64,000 bases of DNA, from the NCBI GenBank assembly GCA_949502025.1, contig CATBCG010000024.1:8152-72151 (forward strand). Direction: 5' to 3'. The translations under genes were made by a program, and so were the position numbers. The DNA is from MGBC131033 sp910585655 (GTDB taxonomy: Bacteria; Bacillota; Clostridia; Lachnospirales; Lachnospiraceae). A model generated the notes under the pieces. The model was not told the origin of the DNA. It saw only the letters and a program-made list of their open reading frames with translations, and did no database searches. Positions 44,261-52,998 of the stretch are shown here, piece after piece (positions within the stretch are counted from its first letter, which is position 1; every line of letters starts with the position of its first letter).

Positions 44261-45972
44261 CGATCTAAAGCTGCCTGTTGGATAGCCAGGCAGCGTCCGA
44301 GCCTACAGCTCTCCAGCTTATTTAAAAAGGTCTCATAATCCTTTTTCAGATTAGCCGCACCCGTAATTACTTTTACCGTATACTCTTGGGAAAGCGTCTG
44401 GATATCCGTATAAAGAGACGCATATTCAAACGCTTCTTCGTCTGTCATCGTCATACAGGTCGGCAAAGCCAGTTCATCGCTCGCTTCACACCAAATCAAA
44501 GACTGCTCAATCGTATTCTGCGGCGAACTGATATCCAATCCTGCCCAGTTATAAAGACCAAAATCAGAAGTCAGCAGCGTATATCTCGCAGCCAATGTGC
44601 CTAATACAGACTGATACGTCGCCACTTGCTCCAACAGAGAATCCGTCAGCACATAGTTCCCGTTGTCGTCTATTGTATAGGAATCCCCCTCGATTCCTAA
44701 GGAATCATAGAGCATACATTCTTTTGTATACCAATAATCCAGGTAACGACAGGCAAGTTCTATATCTTTACAGGAGGTTGTCACCACCACTGCTTCTTTT
44801 ATTAAATCTCTCATATGAAATAATACATAGGAAGGTTCCCCTTCGTTCTGCACCGGATAAGGAGCTGCAGAAAGAAAAAAATCCGGATCGTCGGTATATC
44901 CCATATTTTTCCATACATCCGCTGTCAAGCCTACGATATTAGCAGACGCCCCGGCACGTCCTGTACCGATGTATTCCCCGGCTGCCATAAAGCCTGCATC
45001 ATTAGCCATAAAGTCCTTATCAATCAAACCTTCTTCATACCACTGGCGGAAAGTCTCTAAAAACTCTTTATAGCCTTGCTCTGCCGGACCGTATTTTACC
45101 ACGCCGTCGCTTTGATAAAAAGCTGGTCCTACACCATAGGCAGACACCCAGCTTCCATAGGTATCCGTACCGTTTTTACCAATCATCAGCGGAGCTTCAC
45201 ATCCCTCTATTCCCTTAAACGCAGTCAACACCTTATGCCAATCCTCAATTGTCACCGGTATTTCCAAATTCAGATCATCTAGCCAATCCTGACGGACACA
45301 AAGCCCTCCCCAGGCACGTTCTCCTTCCAACCTGCCAAAGTCCGAGGTAATCGTATAAACTGCTACCCGTCTGCCATCGTCTGTCACCGTATCCCGCTGC
45401 AGACTCTCATTTCCCTCAATCAGCGCCATATAGGTAGGCATATAAGCCGAAACTGCCTCTGTCAGATCCACCGAAATTCCATCTTCGACCATTTTAGAAA
45501 GACCGCCGCTATAATAACTGTTAGCTCCCCGGATAATATCCGGAATATCCCCAGAGGCAATCATCAGTCCAAACTTTTCGCCTGCTTCATGATCCGCTAC
45601 CGTATTCCAATTGATATGGACATTTGTTGCCTTTTCGATTGCCTGAATGCCAAGTAGTTCATTCGGATCAAGACTATACTCATTCGACCAGGCTATCCAA
45701 ACAGAAAGCTCTTTTTGCTCGGCTAACGGCCATGTCCAGCCCGCCGTTTCGCTTTCCTGCTCCGATTCTTCCTGCTGCTCTTTTCCTTCGTCCTGCCCAG
45801 CTCCTTCTGCTTCCTCCTTGTCTGCCATTTGCCCCTCGCTCTCTTTCGTTCCCTGGATATCTTGCCCATTTTTCTCCCTTTTGGCGCAGGCAGCAAGCAC
45901 ACTAACAGACAACAAGCACAGCATTAGTAAACATGCAATTCGTTTTCTTCTTGTTTCTACTTTTCTTTTCAT
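44245..45972 (-). CDS. Extracellular solute-binding lipoprotein, SBP3
   Basis: 575 aa. Signal peptide with lipobox LAAC (SVSVLAAC), then an acidic Glu/Gln-rich linker of about 50 residues and the domain starting WTWPLAEQKELSVWIAW. Motifs NVHINW, GLMIASGDIPDIIRG, GCEAPLMIGKNGTD and GRAGASANIV closely follow SBP1 at 19463, so the two are paralogues with probably related ligands. No permease gene lies in the window; a shared ABC permease elsewhere or a sensing role would explain this. Neighbours are the AraC/GH39-like regulator (overlapping ends) and the divergent carboxylesterase. The upstream 273 bp hold no other gene. Confidence 0.9.
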   Translation of the reverse strand: MKRKVETRRKRIACLLMLCLLSVSVLAACAKREKNGQDIQGTKESEGQMADKEEAEGAGQDEGKEQQEESEQESETAGWTWPLAEQKELSVWIAWSNEYSLDPNELLGIQAIEKATNVHINWNTVADHEAGEKFGLMIASGDIPDIIRGANSYYSGGLSKMVEDGISVDLTEAVSAYMPTYMALIEGNESLQRDTVTDDGRRVAVYTITSDFGRLEGERAWGGLCVRQDWLDDLNLEIPVTIEDWHKVLTAFKGIEGCEAPLMIGKNGTDTYGSWVSAYGVGPAFYQSDGVVKYGPAEQGYKEFLETFRQWYEEGLIDKDFMANDAGFMAAGEYIGTGRAGASANIVGLTADVWKNMGYTDDPDFFLSAAPYPVQNEGEPSYVLFHMRDLIKEAVVVTTSCKDIELACRYLDYWYTKECMLYDSLGIEGDSYTIDDNGNYVLTDSLLEQVATYQSVLGTLAARYTLLTSDFGLYNWAGLDISSPQNTIEQSLIWCEASDELALPTCMTMTDEEAFEYASLYTDIQTLSQEYTVKVITGAANLKKDYETFLNKLESCRLGRCLAIQQAALDRYLAR

Positions 45973-46245
45973 CCTAAGTCCTCCTCGTATAATAAATGAT
46001 TCCCTTTTGCTTCTGTAGTTTCATTTTACGAAATTCCCTGTACAGACGCTACGGCATTTGTTTCCTTCTAACAAGCAATTTTTTCTTTCCCTGTCTGCCT
46101 GTCTTTTTGTTTCCTATTTTCACCACTTTATTTCCTTTTTGCCCTTTTCTATAGAAATACAGTCTCCTTTCTGTTAAGCTAAGCGAAGGATTAGGCAACC
46201 GCAAAAGGAAATTAAATAAAAAACCAAAACAGAAAGGAAAAACTT

Positions 46246-47820
46246 ATGATGGAAAAAGACTTTTTCACAGAAAAGGAATTTTTTTGTACGTTAAACTCCC
46301 CTGTTGTACAGACAAAAGCAGGGAAACTCCGCGGCTTTCGTTATGGAAGCACTTATACCTTTTATGGTATTCGCTACGCGCACGCCAAACGGTTCCGTAT
46401 GCCAGAAGAGCCGGAGCCTTGGGAAGGAATCCGGGATGCTCTTCATTATGGTTATGTCTGTCCTCTCCTGGAGGAAGAATCTCCGTCGGGGGATCTGATG
46501 TCACCGCATCGCTTCTGGCCAAAAAACGAGGACTGCCAATACTTAAATATCTGGTCACAAAGCCTAGATCCTTCTGCCAAAAAACCAGTTATGGTCTGGC
46601 TGCATGGAGGCGGCTATATGGGTGGCTCTTCAATAGAACAGATCGCTTATGACGGTCAGAATCTAAGTGAATTTGGCGATGTGGTTGTCGTTTCTCTAAA
46701 CCATCGGCTCAATATTTTAGGGTATGTAGATTTGACCTCCTGGGGAGATACCTATTGGAATTCCTCTAACCTAGGGCATGCCGATATTGTTGCAGCCCTC
46801 CGTTGGATTCAGACAAATATCGCAGCCTTTGGAGGTGATCCAAACAATGTCACCCTCTTCGGGCAATCCGGCGGCGGTATGAAGATTACTGATTTGCTTC
46901 AGGTTCCCGATGCTGCCGGGCTATTCCATAAAGGAATCATTATGAGCGGTGTCGCCGGAAAGGATTTTCCTTATGGAGAACCACGGCATGACAGAGAAGT
47001 AGTCGAAGCTTTGTTAAAGGAGTTAGGAGGGAATCCGGAAGATATCCAGTTGCTGGAAACTTCTTCCTTTGAAGATATATACAAAGCATTTCGTAAGGTT
47101 CAAAAGGAGCTTTGGCAGCAAGGCATCACCACCTATTGGGGACCTCGCCCAAATCAATGGTACACCGGTGATCCACTGAAAACCGAATTTTCCGAATTTT
47201 CCAGACAGGTTCCAATCCTTATCGGCAGCGTAATCGCAGAGTTCAGCTTTGTACCAGAACTTCCTAATCCGCACCTTCTTTCTGCCAAAGAACGCAGGCA
47301 GCAGGTCGTAAATCATTATGGAGAAGCACATGCCGATGAACTGATTGCTTTGTTCCAAAAAGCCTATCCGGAGAAAAACGAGATTGATGTGACCAAATTG
47401 GATATTTCTTTCCGTCCTTCTGCCTATGAATATATTGAGGAAAAGCTGAAAAACTCCCAGGCTCCGATTTATTCCTATTTATTTACGCTAACCTTTCCAT
47501 TCAACGGCGGAAAGCCAGCCTGGCATTGCTCTGACATTGCCTTTGCCTTCCATAACACCGACAAACTACCATATTGCGGTATCCCTGGTGTTACTTCCCG
47601 TCTGGAGGAACAGTATTGCGGAGCCTTTGTCCAGTTTGCCAGAACCGGAACACCAGGTCATCCTTCTCTGCCGGAATGGTTCGCCTGCAGCGAGGAACAA
47701 ATTGCTACAATGATTTTTGACCGTACCTGTGAGATGAAATATGGCTTTGACCGTGAATTGGCATTTCTGGCTAAAAAATACGCTCCGAAAATGCCTTGGG
47801 ATATGCCATCACAGGAATAA
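46246..47820 (+). CDS. Type-B carboxylesterase
   Basis: 524 aa, cytoplasmic. Typical carboxylesterase/lipase layout: VMVWLHGGGYMGGSS (oxyanion hole), VSLNHRLNILGYVDL, NLGHADIVAALRWIQTNIAA, FGGDPNNVTLFGQSGGG with the nucleophile Ser, a Glu of the triad in the SVIAEFSF segment and His in PAWHCSDIAFAF. Members hydrolyse esters of aromatic or plant compounds. AGAAAGGAAAAACTT precedes the ATG. It diverges from SBP3 and ends at a strong terminator, so it is monocistronic. Confidence 0.93.
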   Translation: MMEKDFFTEKEFFCTLNSPVVQTKAGKLRGFRYGSTYTFYGIRYAHAKRFRMPEEPEPWEGIRDALHYGYVCPLLEEESPSGDLMSPHRFWPKNEDCQYLNIWSQSLDPSAKKPVMVWLHGGGYMGGSSIEQIAYDGQNLSEFGDVVVVSLNHRLNILGYVDLTSWGDTYWNSSNLGHADIVAALRWIQTNIAAFGGDPNNVTLFGQSGGGMKITDLLQVPDAAGLFHKGIIMSGVAGKDFPYGEPRHDREVVEALLKELGGNPEDIQLLETSSFEDIYKAFRKVQKELWQQGITTYWGPRPNQWYTGDPLKTEFSEFSRQVPILIGSVIAEFSFVPELPNPHLLSAKERRQQVVNHYGEAHADELIALFQKAYPEKNEIDVTKLDISFRPSAYEYIEEKLKNSQAPIYSYLFTLTFPFNGGKPAWHCSDIAFAFHNTDKLPYCGIPGVTSRLEEQYCGAFVQFARTGTPGHPSLPEWFACSEEQIATMIFDRTCEMKYGFDRELAFLAKKYAPKMPWDMPSQE

Positions 47821-47830
47821 TAAAAATATA

Positions 47831-47893
47831 ATACGGGTATACAAATATTACCACCGCAAAGCGGATAGAACCAGATGTATACCCGTATTTATC
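47831..47893. terminator. Terminator after the carboxylesterase gene
   Basis: ATACGGGTATAC (47831-47842) and GTATACCCGTAT (47877-47888) are perfect inverted 12-mers followed by TTAT; it lies between convergent genes. Confidence 0.75.
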
Positions 47894-47933
47894 ATCAAAA
47901 TTTTCTATTTCCTTTTATTTTACATAATTTTTA

Positions 47934-48470
47934 TCACAATTTTCCTTTTTGCTGTCGTAATTCTTTTGCCTCTTTCCCGCTCATATGCTCTATGGAAAGC
48001 TCCAGCATACAAAGTCGCTCCCAGGCTCCTTTTATTTCAGCCGCCCGGCTTTCCTCACTCTCCCCCGGAGAATATTTCAGAGCCAGCAACTCGGCAGCCT
48101 GTTGTTTTTCCTGATCCTCTTCTACTATACGAACCGTTCCAAATACAATCACACTGCGGAAATAGGTAGTATATTTTTCCGGGATTATTTCATCCTGATC
48201 GATCACGCAAAAGGAGGCTTTTGGATTTCTGGTCAATGCGTCCAGCTTATGCCCGGATTTGGCACAGTGAAAATAAAGCGTTCCTACCCTGTTGTTTGAA
48301 TGGGTTTCCTCCAGACTCCCCTCGCTCTGGTACACATAACTTAACGGCACAGCATACGGATACTCGTCGTCTCCTGCTACTGCCAGCACTCCGGAGCTAC
48401 CCCGTTCCAATATAGCCTCGCATTCTTCCCGGCTTAATGCCTGCCGGTTTCTTCTCATTTCCCGAAACAT
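47934..48470 (-). CDS. Pyridoxamine 5'-phosphate oxidase-like flavoprotein (NimA-like)
   Basis: 178 aa. Split beta-barrel FMN-binding fold: MRRNRQALSREECEAILERG, GVLAVAGDDEYPYAVPLSYV, LYFHCAKSGHKLDALTRNPK, ASFCVIDQDEII and the late YFRSVIVFGTVRIVEE. Relatives include 5-nitroimidazole reductases and uncharacterised reductases, so it may reduce nitro compounds or bind FMN or F420; the activity is not defined. It is a stand-alone gene between the esterase terminator and the DeoR gene. Confidence 0.85.
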   Translation of the reverse strand: MFREMRRNRQALSREECEAILERGSSGVLAVAGDDEYPYAVPLSYVYQSEGSLEETHSNNRVGTLYFHCAKSGHKLDALTRNPKASFCVIDQDEIIPEKYTTYFRSVIVFGTVRIVEEDQEKQQAAELLALKYSPGESEESRAAEIKGAWERLCMLELSIEHMSGKEAKELRQQKGKL

Positions 48471-48546
48471 AGCTTCACATCCTCTCTTATCTCAAATCTC
48501 ACCTCTGATGGTAAATACATGTTCAAAGGCAGACCCTTCCCTCAAT

Positions 48547-49314
48547 TTACTCCTTTGGGTACAAACACTGAATCCCATACCGTTCTAATACTGCCAGCCA
48601 CTGTGCCTCCGGCTTTTTATCGGTGACAATCATGTCCAGCTCCTGCAATCCACAGACTTTGGAAAACGCTACCTTTCCCAGCTTGGTACTATCCACAGCC
48701 AAAATACTTTGATCGGCAGATTTCATCATCACCTGTTTGGTCTGGGAAAACTGCTCGTCGCCTTCTGTTACACCTTGTTCCATGTCAAAGCCTTTGCAGG
48801 AAAAAATCGCTTTTTCCGCATGAAAAGCGCTTAGTCCCTCGACAGCTCGTGGCCCGAATAATGCCAGATACCCTTCCTTTAAGCTACCTCCGGTGGAGAT
48901 AATATTCCAGTCCGGAACATCGGAAAGCTCAATCATGATTTCCAGAGAATTTGTAATAACGGTCAGACGCTTTTTCTGCTTTAACGCCTTGGCAATAAAC
49001 ACCGCCGTCGTGCTGGCATCCAGGATAATATGATCATCATTTTGTACCTGCTCTGCAATCAGTTCTGCAATCCGCTGTTTTCCGGTAGTATTTTTCTTTT
49101 TCCGCACATTAAACGGCATATCAATACTGGTATTTTCATTGATTGTGGCGCCGCCGTAACTTTTAATCGCCAGCCCTTCCTTTTCCAGCTTTTCCAAATC
49201 CCGCCGTATGGTTTCTTCGGACACCTTATATTCCTGGCTTAGCTCACTGACCACTACTCTCTTTTCTTCCTGAAGCTTTTCCAGTATCCGGTTCCGGCGT
49301 TCTGCTGCCAGCAT
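48547..49314 (-). CDS. DeoR-family transcriptional regulator
   Basis: 255 aa. DeoR HTH at the N-terminus (RNRILEKLQEEKRVVVSELS, KVSEETIRRDLEKLEKEGL) and sugar-phosphate-binding DeoRC domain (VITNSLEIMIELSD, GPRAVEGLSAFHAEKAIFSC, DSTKLGKVAFSKV). Start at 49314 (MLAAERRNRIL) is preferred because AAAGGAG is 9 nt away; the ATG at 49323 abuts the ribosome binding site. It lies just past the end of the BMC operon and the toxin-antitoxin pair. Such regulators usually repress sugar-utilisation genes, so it is a fair candidate to regulate the BMC operon via tandem repeats near 58933-58959. Confidence 0.9.
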   Translation of the reverse strand: MLAAERRNRILEKLQEEKRVVVSELSQEYKVSEETIRRDLEKLEKEGLAIKSYGGATINENTSIDMPFNVRKKKNTTGKQRIAELIAEQVQNDDHIILDASTTAVFIAKALKQKKRLTVITNSLEIMIELSDVPDWNIISTGGSLKEGYLALFGPRAVEGLSAFHAEKAIFSCKGFDMEQGVTEGDEQFSQTKQVMMKSADQSILAVDSTKLGKVAFSKVCGLQELDMIVTDKKPEAQWLAVLERYGIQCLYPKE

Positions 49315-49343
49315 TGTCCTCATCTCCTTTTCATTCCGCCCTC

Positions 49344-49487
49344 TTAATCCTCATAATGTCCTTTACAGGCAGCTATCACAATAGCCCCATCTTTTCCCCG
49401 GTATACAATCCTGTTTTCCTCATCAATACGTCTGCTCCACCAGCCGTTATAATCTTCCCATGCTTTTTCATGCCAAAGTAAGCGCAT
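49344..49487 (-). pseudogene. Txe/YoeB-type toxin gene with internal deletion
   Basis: A 47-codon gene whose ATG overlaps the antitoxin stop (TAATG). It begins MRLLWHEKAWEDY, as in YoeB/Txe RNases, but jumps straight to GWWSRRIDEENRIVYR and GHYED, the C-terminal part. Full YoeB proteins have about 85 residues; roughly 35-40 residues between the first helix and the LxGxWSRRI strand are absent, without loss of frame. The missing part holds helix 2 and part of the catalytic sheet, so RNase activity is doubtful. It could still contact the antitoxin. Confidence 0.75.
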
Positions 49488-49750
49488 TAGTCCACCTCTA
49501 TCAAATCATGTTCAACCACTTCTGCCCGTCCCGAATCTATGTCAGAGGTTATTTTTTCAAGATATTTTCTATTATTTTCAAAATAAAATGGTTCTGCCGA
49601 AACCTCAAAAGGAATCCGTTTTTCTCTGGCAACCTTTTTTGCAAAAATCGTAAAGGCAGCCGTTAATGTTAATCCCATATCTGAACAGGCCTTTTCCATA
49701 TTCCTTTTCAGTTCCTCATCCATACGAAAATTTACCATCGTCTGTGCCAT
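49487..49750 (-). CDS. RelB/DinJ-family antitoxin
   Basis: 87 aa. Ribbon-helix-helix DNA-binding start (MVNFRMDEELKRNMEKACSD, GLTLTAAFTIFAKKVARE) and an acidic C-terminal toxin-binding tail. Start at 49750 with AAAGGAG 7 nt upstream; a longer frame has no signal. Its stop overlaps the toxin ATG by one base. A promoter with an overlapping 15-bp palindrome lies just upstream. It normally neutralises a ribosome-dependent mRNA interferase and represses its own operon. Confidence 0.88.
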   Translation of the reverse strand: MAQTMVNFRMDEELKRNMEKACSDMGLTLTAAFTIFAKKVAREKRIPFEVSAEPFYFENNRKYLEKITSDIDSGRAEVVEHDLIEVD

Positions 49751-49813
49751 AACGCCACTCCTTTCCCAAAAAATCCCTTCTATTATTTTATAATTCAATT
49801 TTCTCTGTATATC

Positions 49814-49843
49814 CAACATATCATGTTGTAAATCATTTGTCAA
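49814..49843 (-). promoter_or_regulatory. Promoter and palindromic operator of the toxin-antitoxin pair
   Basis: On the minus strand TTGACA (49838-49843) and TATGTT (49815-49820), 17 bp apart. The palindrome CAACAT-ATC-ATGTTG (49814-49828) covers the -10 box, as expected for an autoregulating RelB-type repressor. Confidence 0.75.
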
Positions 49844-49895
49844 GCATTTGCTTTATATGGTCTTTACAGTTGTGCATTTCCTTTTTTGGTAATAC

Positions 49896-49935
49896 ACAAA
49901 AATATGCCTTACCTAATGCAATGGTAAAGGCACAT
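49896..49935 (-). terminator. Terminator of the BMC operon
   Basis: Downstream of the last BMC gene on the minus strand, TGCCTTTACC (49923-49932) pairs with GGTAAGGCA (49905-49913) and is followed by TATTTTTGTG. Confidence 0.7.
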
Positions 49936-49944
49936 TTTCTATCT

Positions 49945-50493
49945 CTATAAAATCGTCCTGCAAATCTGTGGATCCGGGCTGGCAATCACCGTCGAATCAA
50001 GGAACATTCCTTTAGAAGCTACCGCTTCTTTCCCACGGGCAATCGCCGCTTCTACCGCCGCTACCTCCCCGGTCAGCATCAGATAGGATTTCCCGCACAT
50101 TCCCTTGGCAATCCGCAGCTCAATCAAATCGACAATCGCTGTCTTTGCTGCTTCGTCGGCGGCTACAATGATCGAAACCGCATCGTAGGTTTCCAAAATT
50201 CCCAGCGCCGCCATCTGTTCAATATGCGTTGTCCCATAAATGGCTGGAAAAATAGATTCATGTGGGTTGCCCAATACAAACGTATCAATCAACTGAGATT
50301 CACAGGTATGTTCTGCGATGTCCACTGCCGCCTGTACTGCGCTCAAATCCCCGGCAATCAGGGCGATATATTTCCCTGGGCAAACGGTTTGCGCTTCCAG
50401 GATTTCTACCGCCGCCGCTTTTACCATCTGATCGGCAGCCGTCACTCCGGCAGATACCGTTTTAAATTCAATCATTCCAATGGCTTTACTCAT
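49945..50493 (-). CDS. pduT: BMC shell trimer PduT-like (tandem BMC, iron-sulfur Cys)
   Basis: 182 aa with two BMC domains: SKAIGMIEFKTVSAGVTAAD in the first and AALGILETYDAVSIIVAADE in the second. Cys38 in TVCPGKY matches the Cys that binds a [4Fe-4S] cluster in the pore of PduT trimers. It would form a pseudohexameric shell tile that conducts electrons or carries the cluster, likely with PduS, whose gene overlaps it by 8 bp. Last gene of the BMC operon. Confidence 0.92.
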   Translation of the reverse strand: MSKAIGMIEFKTVSAGVTAADQMVKAAAVEILEAQTVCPGKYIALIAGDLSAVQAAVDIAEHTCESQLIDTFVLGNPHESIFPAIYGTTHIEQMAALGILETYDAVSIIVAADEAAKTAIVDLIELRIAKGMCGKSYLMLTGEVAAVEAAIARGKEAVASKGMFLDSTVIASPDPQICRTIL

Positions 50494-51910
50494 GGCTTAG
50501 CTCCATCCTTTCCACTGACTCTTCTCTCCCCTTTGCTTCCAACTCCCCGCCTGGCTGCAGTCGCTGTAGTCGGGCTTCTATCTCAATATAACGCTCTGTC
50601 ACCTCTGTCACCATGCCGCAGACCGAAGCATGAATCGGTACGCTTAGTCCCTCCGCAGCAGCCGCAATCAATTCGCCCCTGTTTACCATATCCCCGACTG
50701 CTACCACTGGTCTTGCCGGCGCCCCGATATGTTGGGAAAGCAGCAAGCGAACACGCCGTACCGTCACATCAACCGCTGTCAGCGGGGCAGATTTATTATA
50801 ACGGGAAAGATCCAGCCTGGCTACCAGTCGGGCAGACGGCACTTTGCGATACTCTCTAATCGCCTCCCCGGTCGCGCCTGTACGAATCGGATCGGTTTCC
50901 CTTTTCGGAGGCTTTACCCCTGCCTGCCGCAGACCGTTTTTATAGGCGGTCAAAAGTGTTCTAGGAGAAAGTCCCTGCGGACAGGCATACATTTCACACA
51001 ACCCACAAGAACTGCAAAACATCGTATCCAAATAGACGTTGATATCCCGGAAATCTTCATTGGCTGCCGAACGCATAAAGCGATGCGGTTCTATCGGATG
51101 CCCTAATAAATTCCGGGGACATAAGTCTGTACAGGTCTGGCACTGGCAACATGCCGAAGCCGCTCTTTTTAAATCAATCGACGTATTCTGCTGCTTTCTC
51201 TGTACTACCAGATGATCCTTTGGCAAAACCAGAATCGCATTGGTTGTCTTGGTAATCCGATCCATTCCGCTGCCTAAACGTCCCATCATCGGTCCGCCCA
51301 GGACATATGCCGGATCCTTTATCGTTGCCCCGCCTGCCAGAGCCGTTACTTCTTCTATCGTCATTCCCAACGGCACTTTCACGGTCATTGGCGTCGCCAC
51401 CTCACCCTGGATGGAAACCGCCTTGTCTGTCACTGGTTTTCCGGCTGTTACGGCACGATACATATTAAATACCGTCTCTACGTTATAAACAGTAACGCCT
51501 ACGGAAATCGGCAAAGCTCCCGGCGCCACTACCCGTTTTGTCGTCTCATAAATCAATACAAATTCATCCCCTGCCGGATAAACCACTTCTAACAGATGAA
51601 TCTGCACTTTAGGAAATTCAGGAAGATAGGCAAGCAGCGTCTCCCGCGTGGTTTTATATTCTTCTTTCATAGCGATGATCACCCGTTCGGCTCCTACTGT
51701 ATCAGCCAGAATCGTAAGCATCGTCAAAATTTCCTTGGCAAATTTTTTTAAAAGCTGACGATGGAGGCGGAGCGTCGGCTCACATTCCGCACAGTTGAGT
51801 ACGATAGTATCTGTCCGTCCATCCAGCTTTGCATAGGCAGGAAATCCGGCTCCCCCGGCTCCTACCACTCCGTTTTCTTTTATGATACGACTCAATTCTT
51901 CGAGATCCAC
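50486..51910 (-). CDS. pduS: PduS-like RnfC-fold ferredoxin/flavin reductase
   Basis: 474 aa. RnfC/NuoF-like N-terminal domain (GVVGAGGAGFPAYAKLDGRT, LNCAECEPTLRLHRQ), an SLBB segment, and two 4Fe-4S motifs, CCQCQTCTDLCP and CSSCGLCEMYACPQ. In Pdu systems PduS is a flavin/Fe-S cobalamin reductase; in B12-independent compartments it is kept with PduT for electron or NAD recycling. Here, with no B12 enzyme in the operon, cofactor recycling is more likely. It starts 15 bp after the vertex gene end. Confidence 0.92.
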   Translation of the reverse strand: MDLEELSRIIKENGVVGAGGAGFPAYAKLDGRTDTIVLNCAECEPTLRLHRQLLKKFAKEILTMLTILADTVGAERVIIAMKEEYKTTRETLLAYLPEFPKVQIHLLEVVYPAGDEFVLIYETTKRVVAPGALPISVGVTVYNVETVFNMYRAVTAGKPVTDKAVSIQGEVATPMTVKVPLGMTIEEVTALAGGATIKDPAYVLGGPMMGRLGSGMDRITKTTNAILVLPKDHLVVQRKQQNTSIDLKRAASACCQCQTCTDLCPRNLLGHPIEPHRFMRSAANEDFRDINVYLDTMFCSSCGLCEMYACPQGLSPRTLLTAYKNGLRQAGVKPPKRETDPIRTGATGEAIREYRKVPSARLVARLDLSRYNKSAPLTAVDVTVRRVRLLLSQHIGAPARPVVAVGDMVNRGELIAAAAEGLSVPIHASVCGMVTEVTERYIEIEARLQRLQPGGELEAKGREESVERMELSHE

Positions 51911-51925
51911 TCGTATCCCTCCTGC

Positions 51926-52195
51926 CTATTCCTCTAAACTACTGCTGTCGTCTACAATTCCGACTATCGCTGCATCTACCGGAGCCTGCTCCTGACCACC
52001 GCCCAGCCTGGCAGCACTGCCCTGTACGACCAGAACATATTCCCCAATCCCGGCGCCTATGTAATCAATCGCCACCAACTGACTGACTCCGTTTTTCATC
52101 TTTTCTACCGGTTCGACAATCAGGAATTTATTTCCGACCAATCCTTCACACTTTCTAGTCGATACAATGCTTCCAACTACTTTCCCTGCTATCAT
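51926..52195 (-). CDS. BMC vertex protein, EutN/CcmL/PduN family
   Basis: 89 aa, OB-like fold: MIAGKVVGSIVSTRKCEGLV, LVAIDYIGAGIGEYVLVVQG and VDAAIVGIVDD. Such proteins form pentamers that cap the twelve vertices of the shell. It lies between pduL and pduS in the operon. GGAGG precedes its start. Confidence 0.93.
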   Translation of the reverse strand: MIAGKVVGSIVSTRKCEGLVGNKFLIVEPVEKMKNGVSQLVAIDYIGAGIGEYVLVVQGSAARLGGGQEQAPVDAAIVGIVDDSSSLEE

Positions 52196-52246
52196 AGTTT
52201 CCTCCGTCTGTTTTTGGCTCTATTTCAAGCTGTCATTTCCACTCAT

Positions 52247-52894
52247 TTATTTATGGATGATCCGCACCGTATCCCCTGTAGCAATTTTACTGGCGTTGGC
52301 TTCGTCGGTATCTATGTGCATTTCCAGGGTAAAGCTTTCCTGTACGCGGATTTTAACATGATTAAATATCGTTCCCCGTTCATTATCGGCTTGGACAGAT
52401 ACGGCCTCTCCGTCATGTACCCCGGCAGCTCTCGCATCTTCCGGCGACATATGGATATGGCGCTGTGCAATGATACAGCCCTCTTCCAGATAAATAACCC
52501 CTCTTGGTCCGACAACTGCGATCGGCGCGGAACCTGCAATATTCCCAGACTCCCGGATCGGCGCTTTGATGCCAAGCTTAATCGCATCCGTAGAAGAAAT
52601 CTCCACTTGAGTCGCTTTTCTTACCGGACCTAATACCCGAACATTTTCAATCGCCCGCAGCTTTAGCCCGACAATCGTCACCTGTTCGTTGCAGGCATAT
52701 TGCCCACCCATCAGTTCCTTTTTTTTGGTCAGATGATAACCTGCTCCAAACAAAGTCTCGACATGTTCCTGTGTCAAATGAATATGCCTGGCAGATACGC
52801 CTACCGGCACCAGATATCCGTTACTGGAGGCTTCCTTTTGCCGCATAGCCTCAATAACTGCCCTTGTAATCGTTTCAATCTCTCTTGCTTCCAT
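52247..52894 (-). CDS. pduL: Phosphotransacylase PduL
   Basis: 215 aa. The two PduL beta-barrel domains carry VPVGVSARHIHLTQEH and IAQRHIHMSPEDARAAGV, the His-containing zinc motifs of the family. It converts acyl-CoA to acyl phosphate inside the compartment and recycles CoA for PduP. The N-terminal 20 residues (IETITRAVIEAM) form an amphipathic helix like the targeting peptides of the other cargo. Start at 52894; an upstream ATG at 52915 lacks a ribosome binding site. A strong hairpin separates it from the shell gene upstream. Confidence 0.94.
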   Translation of the reverse strand: MEAREIETITRAVIEAMRQKEASSNGYLVPVGVSARHIHLTQEHVETLFGAGYHLTKKKELMGGQYACNEQVTIVGLKLRAIENVRVLGPVRKATQVEISSTDAIKLGIKAPIRESGNIAGSAPIAVVGPRGVIYLEEGCIIAQRHIHMSPEDARAAGVHDGEAVSVQADNERGTIFNHVKIRVQESFTLEMHIDTDEANASKIATGDTVRIIHK

Positions 52895-52929
52895 TTTGTA
52901 CCTGCCTTTCGTCATATAGTTTAGACAAC

Positions 52930-52963
52930 AAAGGGCGCAGGCACTTGGCTTCCTGCGCCCTTT
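52930..52963 (-). terminator. Hairpin inside the BMC operon, before pduL
   Basis: AAAGGGCGCAGG (52930-52941) and CCTGCGCCCTTT (52952-52963) form a perfect 12-bp stem. On the minus strand it is followed by GTTGTC rather than a clean T run, so partial termination or 3'-end protection of the shell mRNAs is more likely than full stop. Confidence 0.6.
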
Positions 52964-52998
52964 TCGTTTCTATTCTCAGGCTGCTTTGTTTCGCTTTT

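Noticed and set aside
45973..46245. Possible regulatory RNA in the gap between SBP3 and the carboxylesterase gene.
   Set aside because: The region is T-rich with no convincing stem or terminator; it probably holds only divergent promoters.
49344..49487. The short toxin as a full RelE-superfamily toxin.
   Set aside because: It lacks the central part of the YoeB fold although both ends match, so an internal deletion explains it better.
52930..52963. The hairpin before pduL read as the true end of the BMC operon.
   Set aside because: There is no T run on the transcribed side and no promoter-like sequence in the 36 bp before pduL; it is more likely an internal element.
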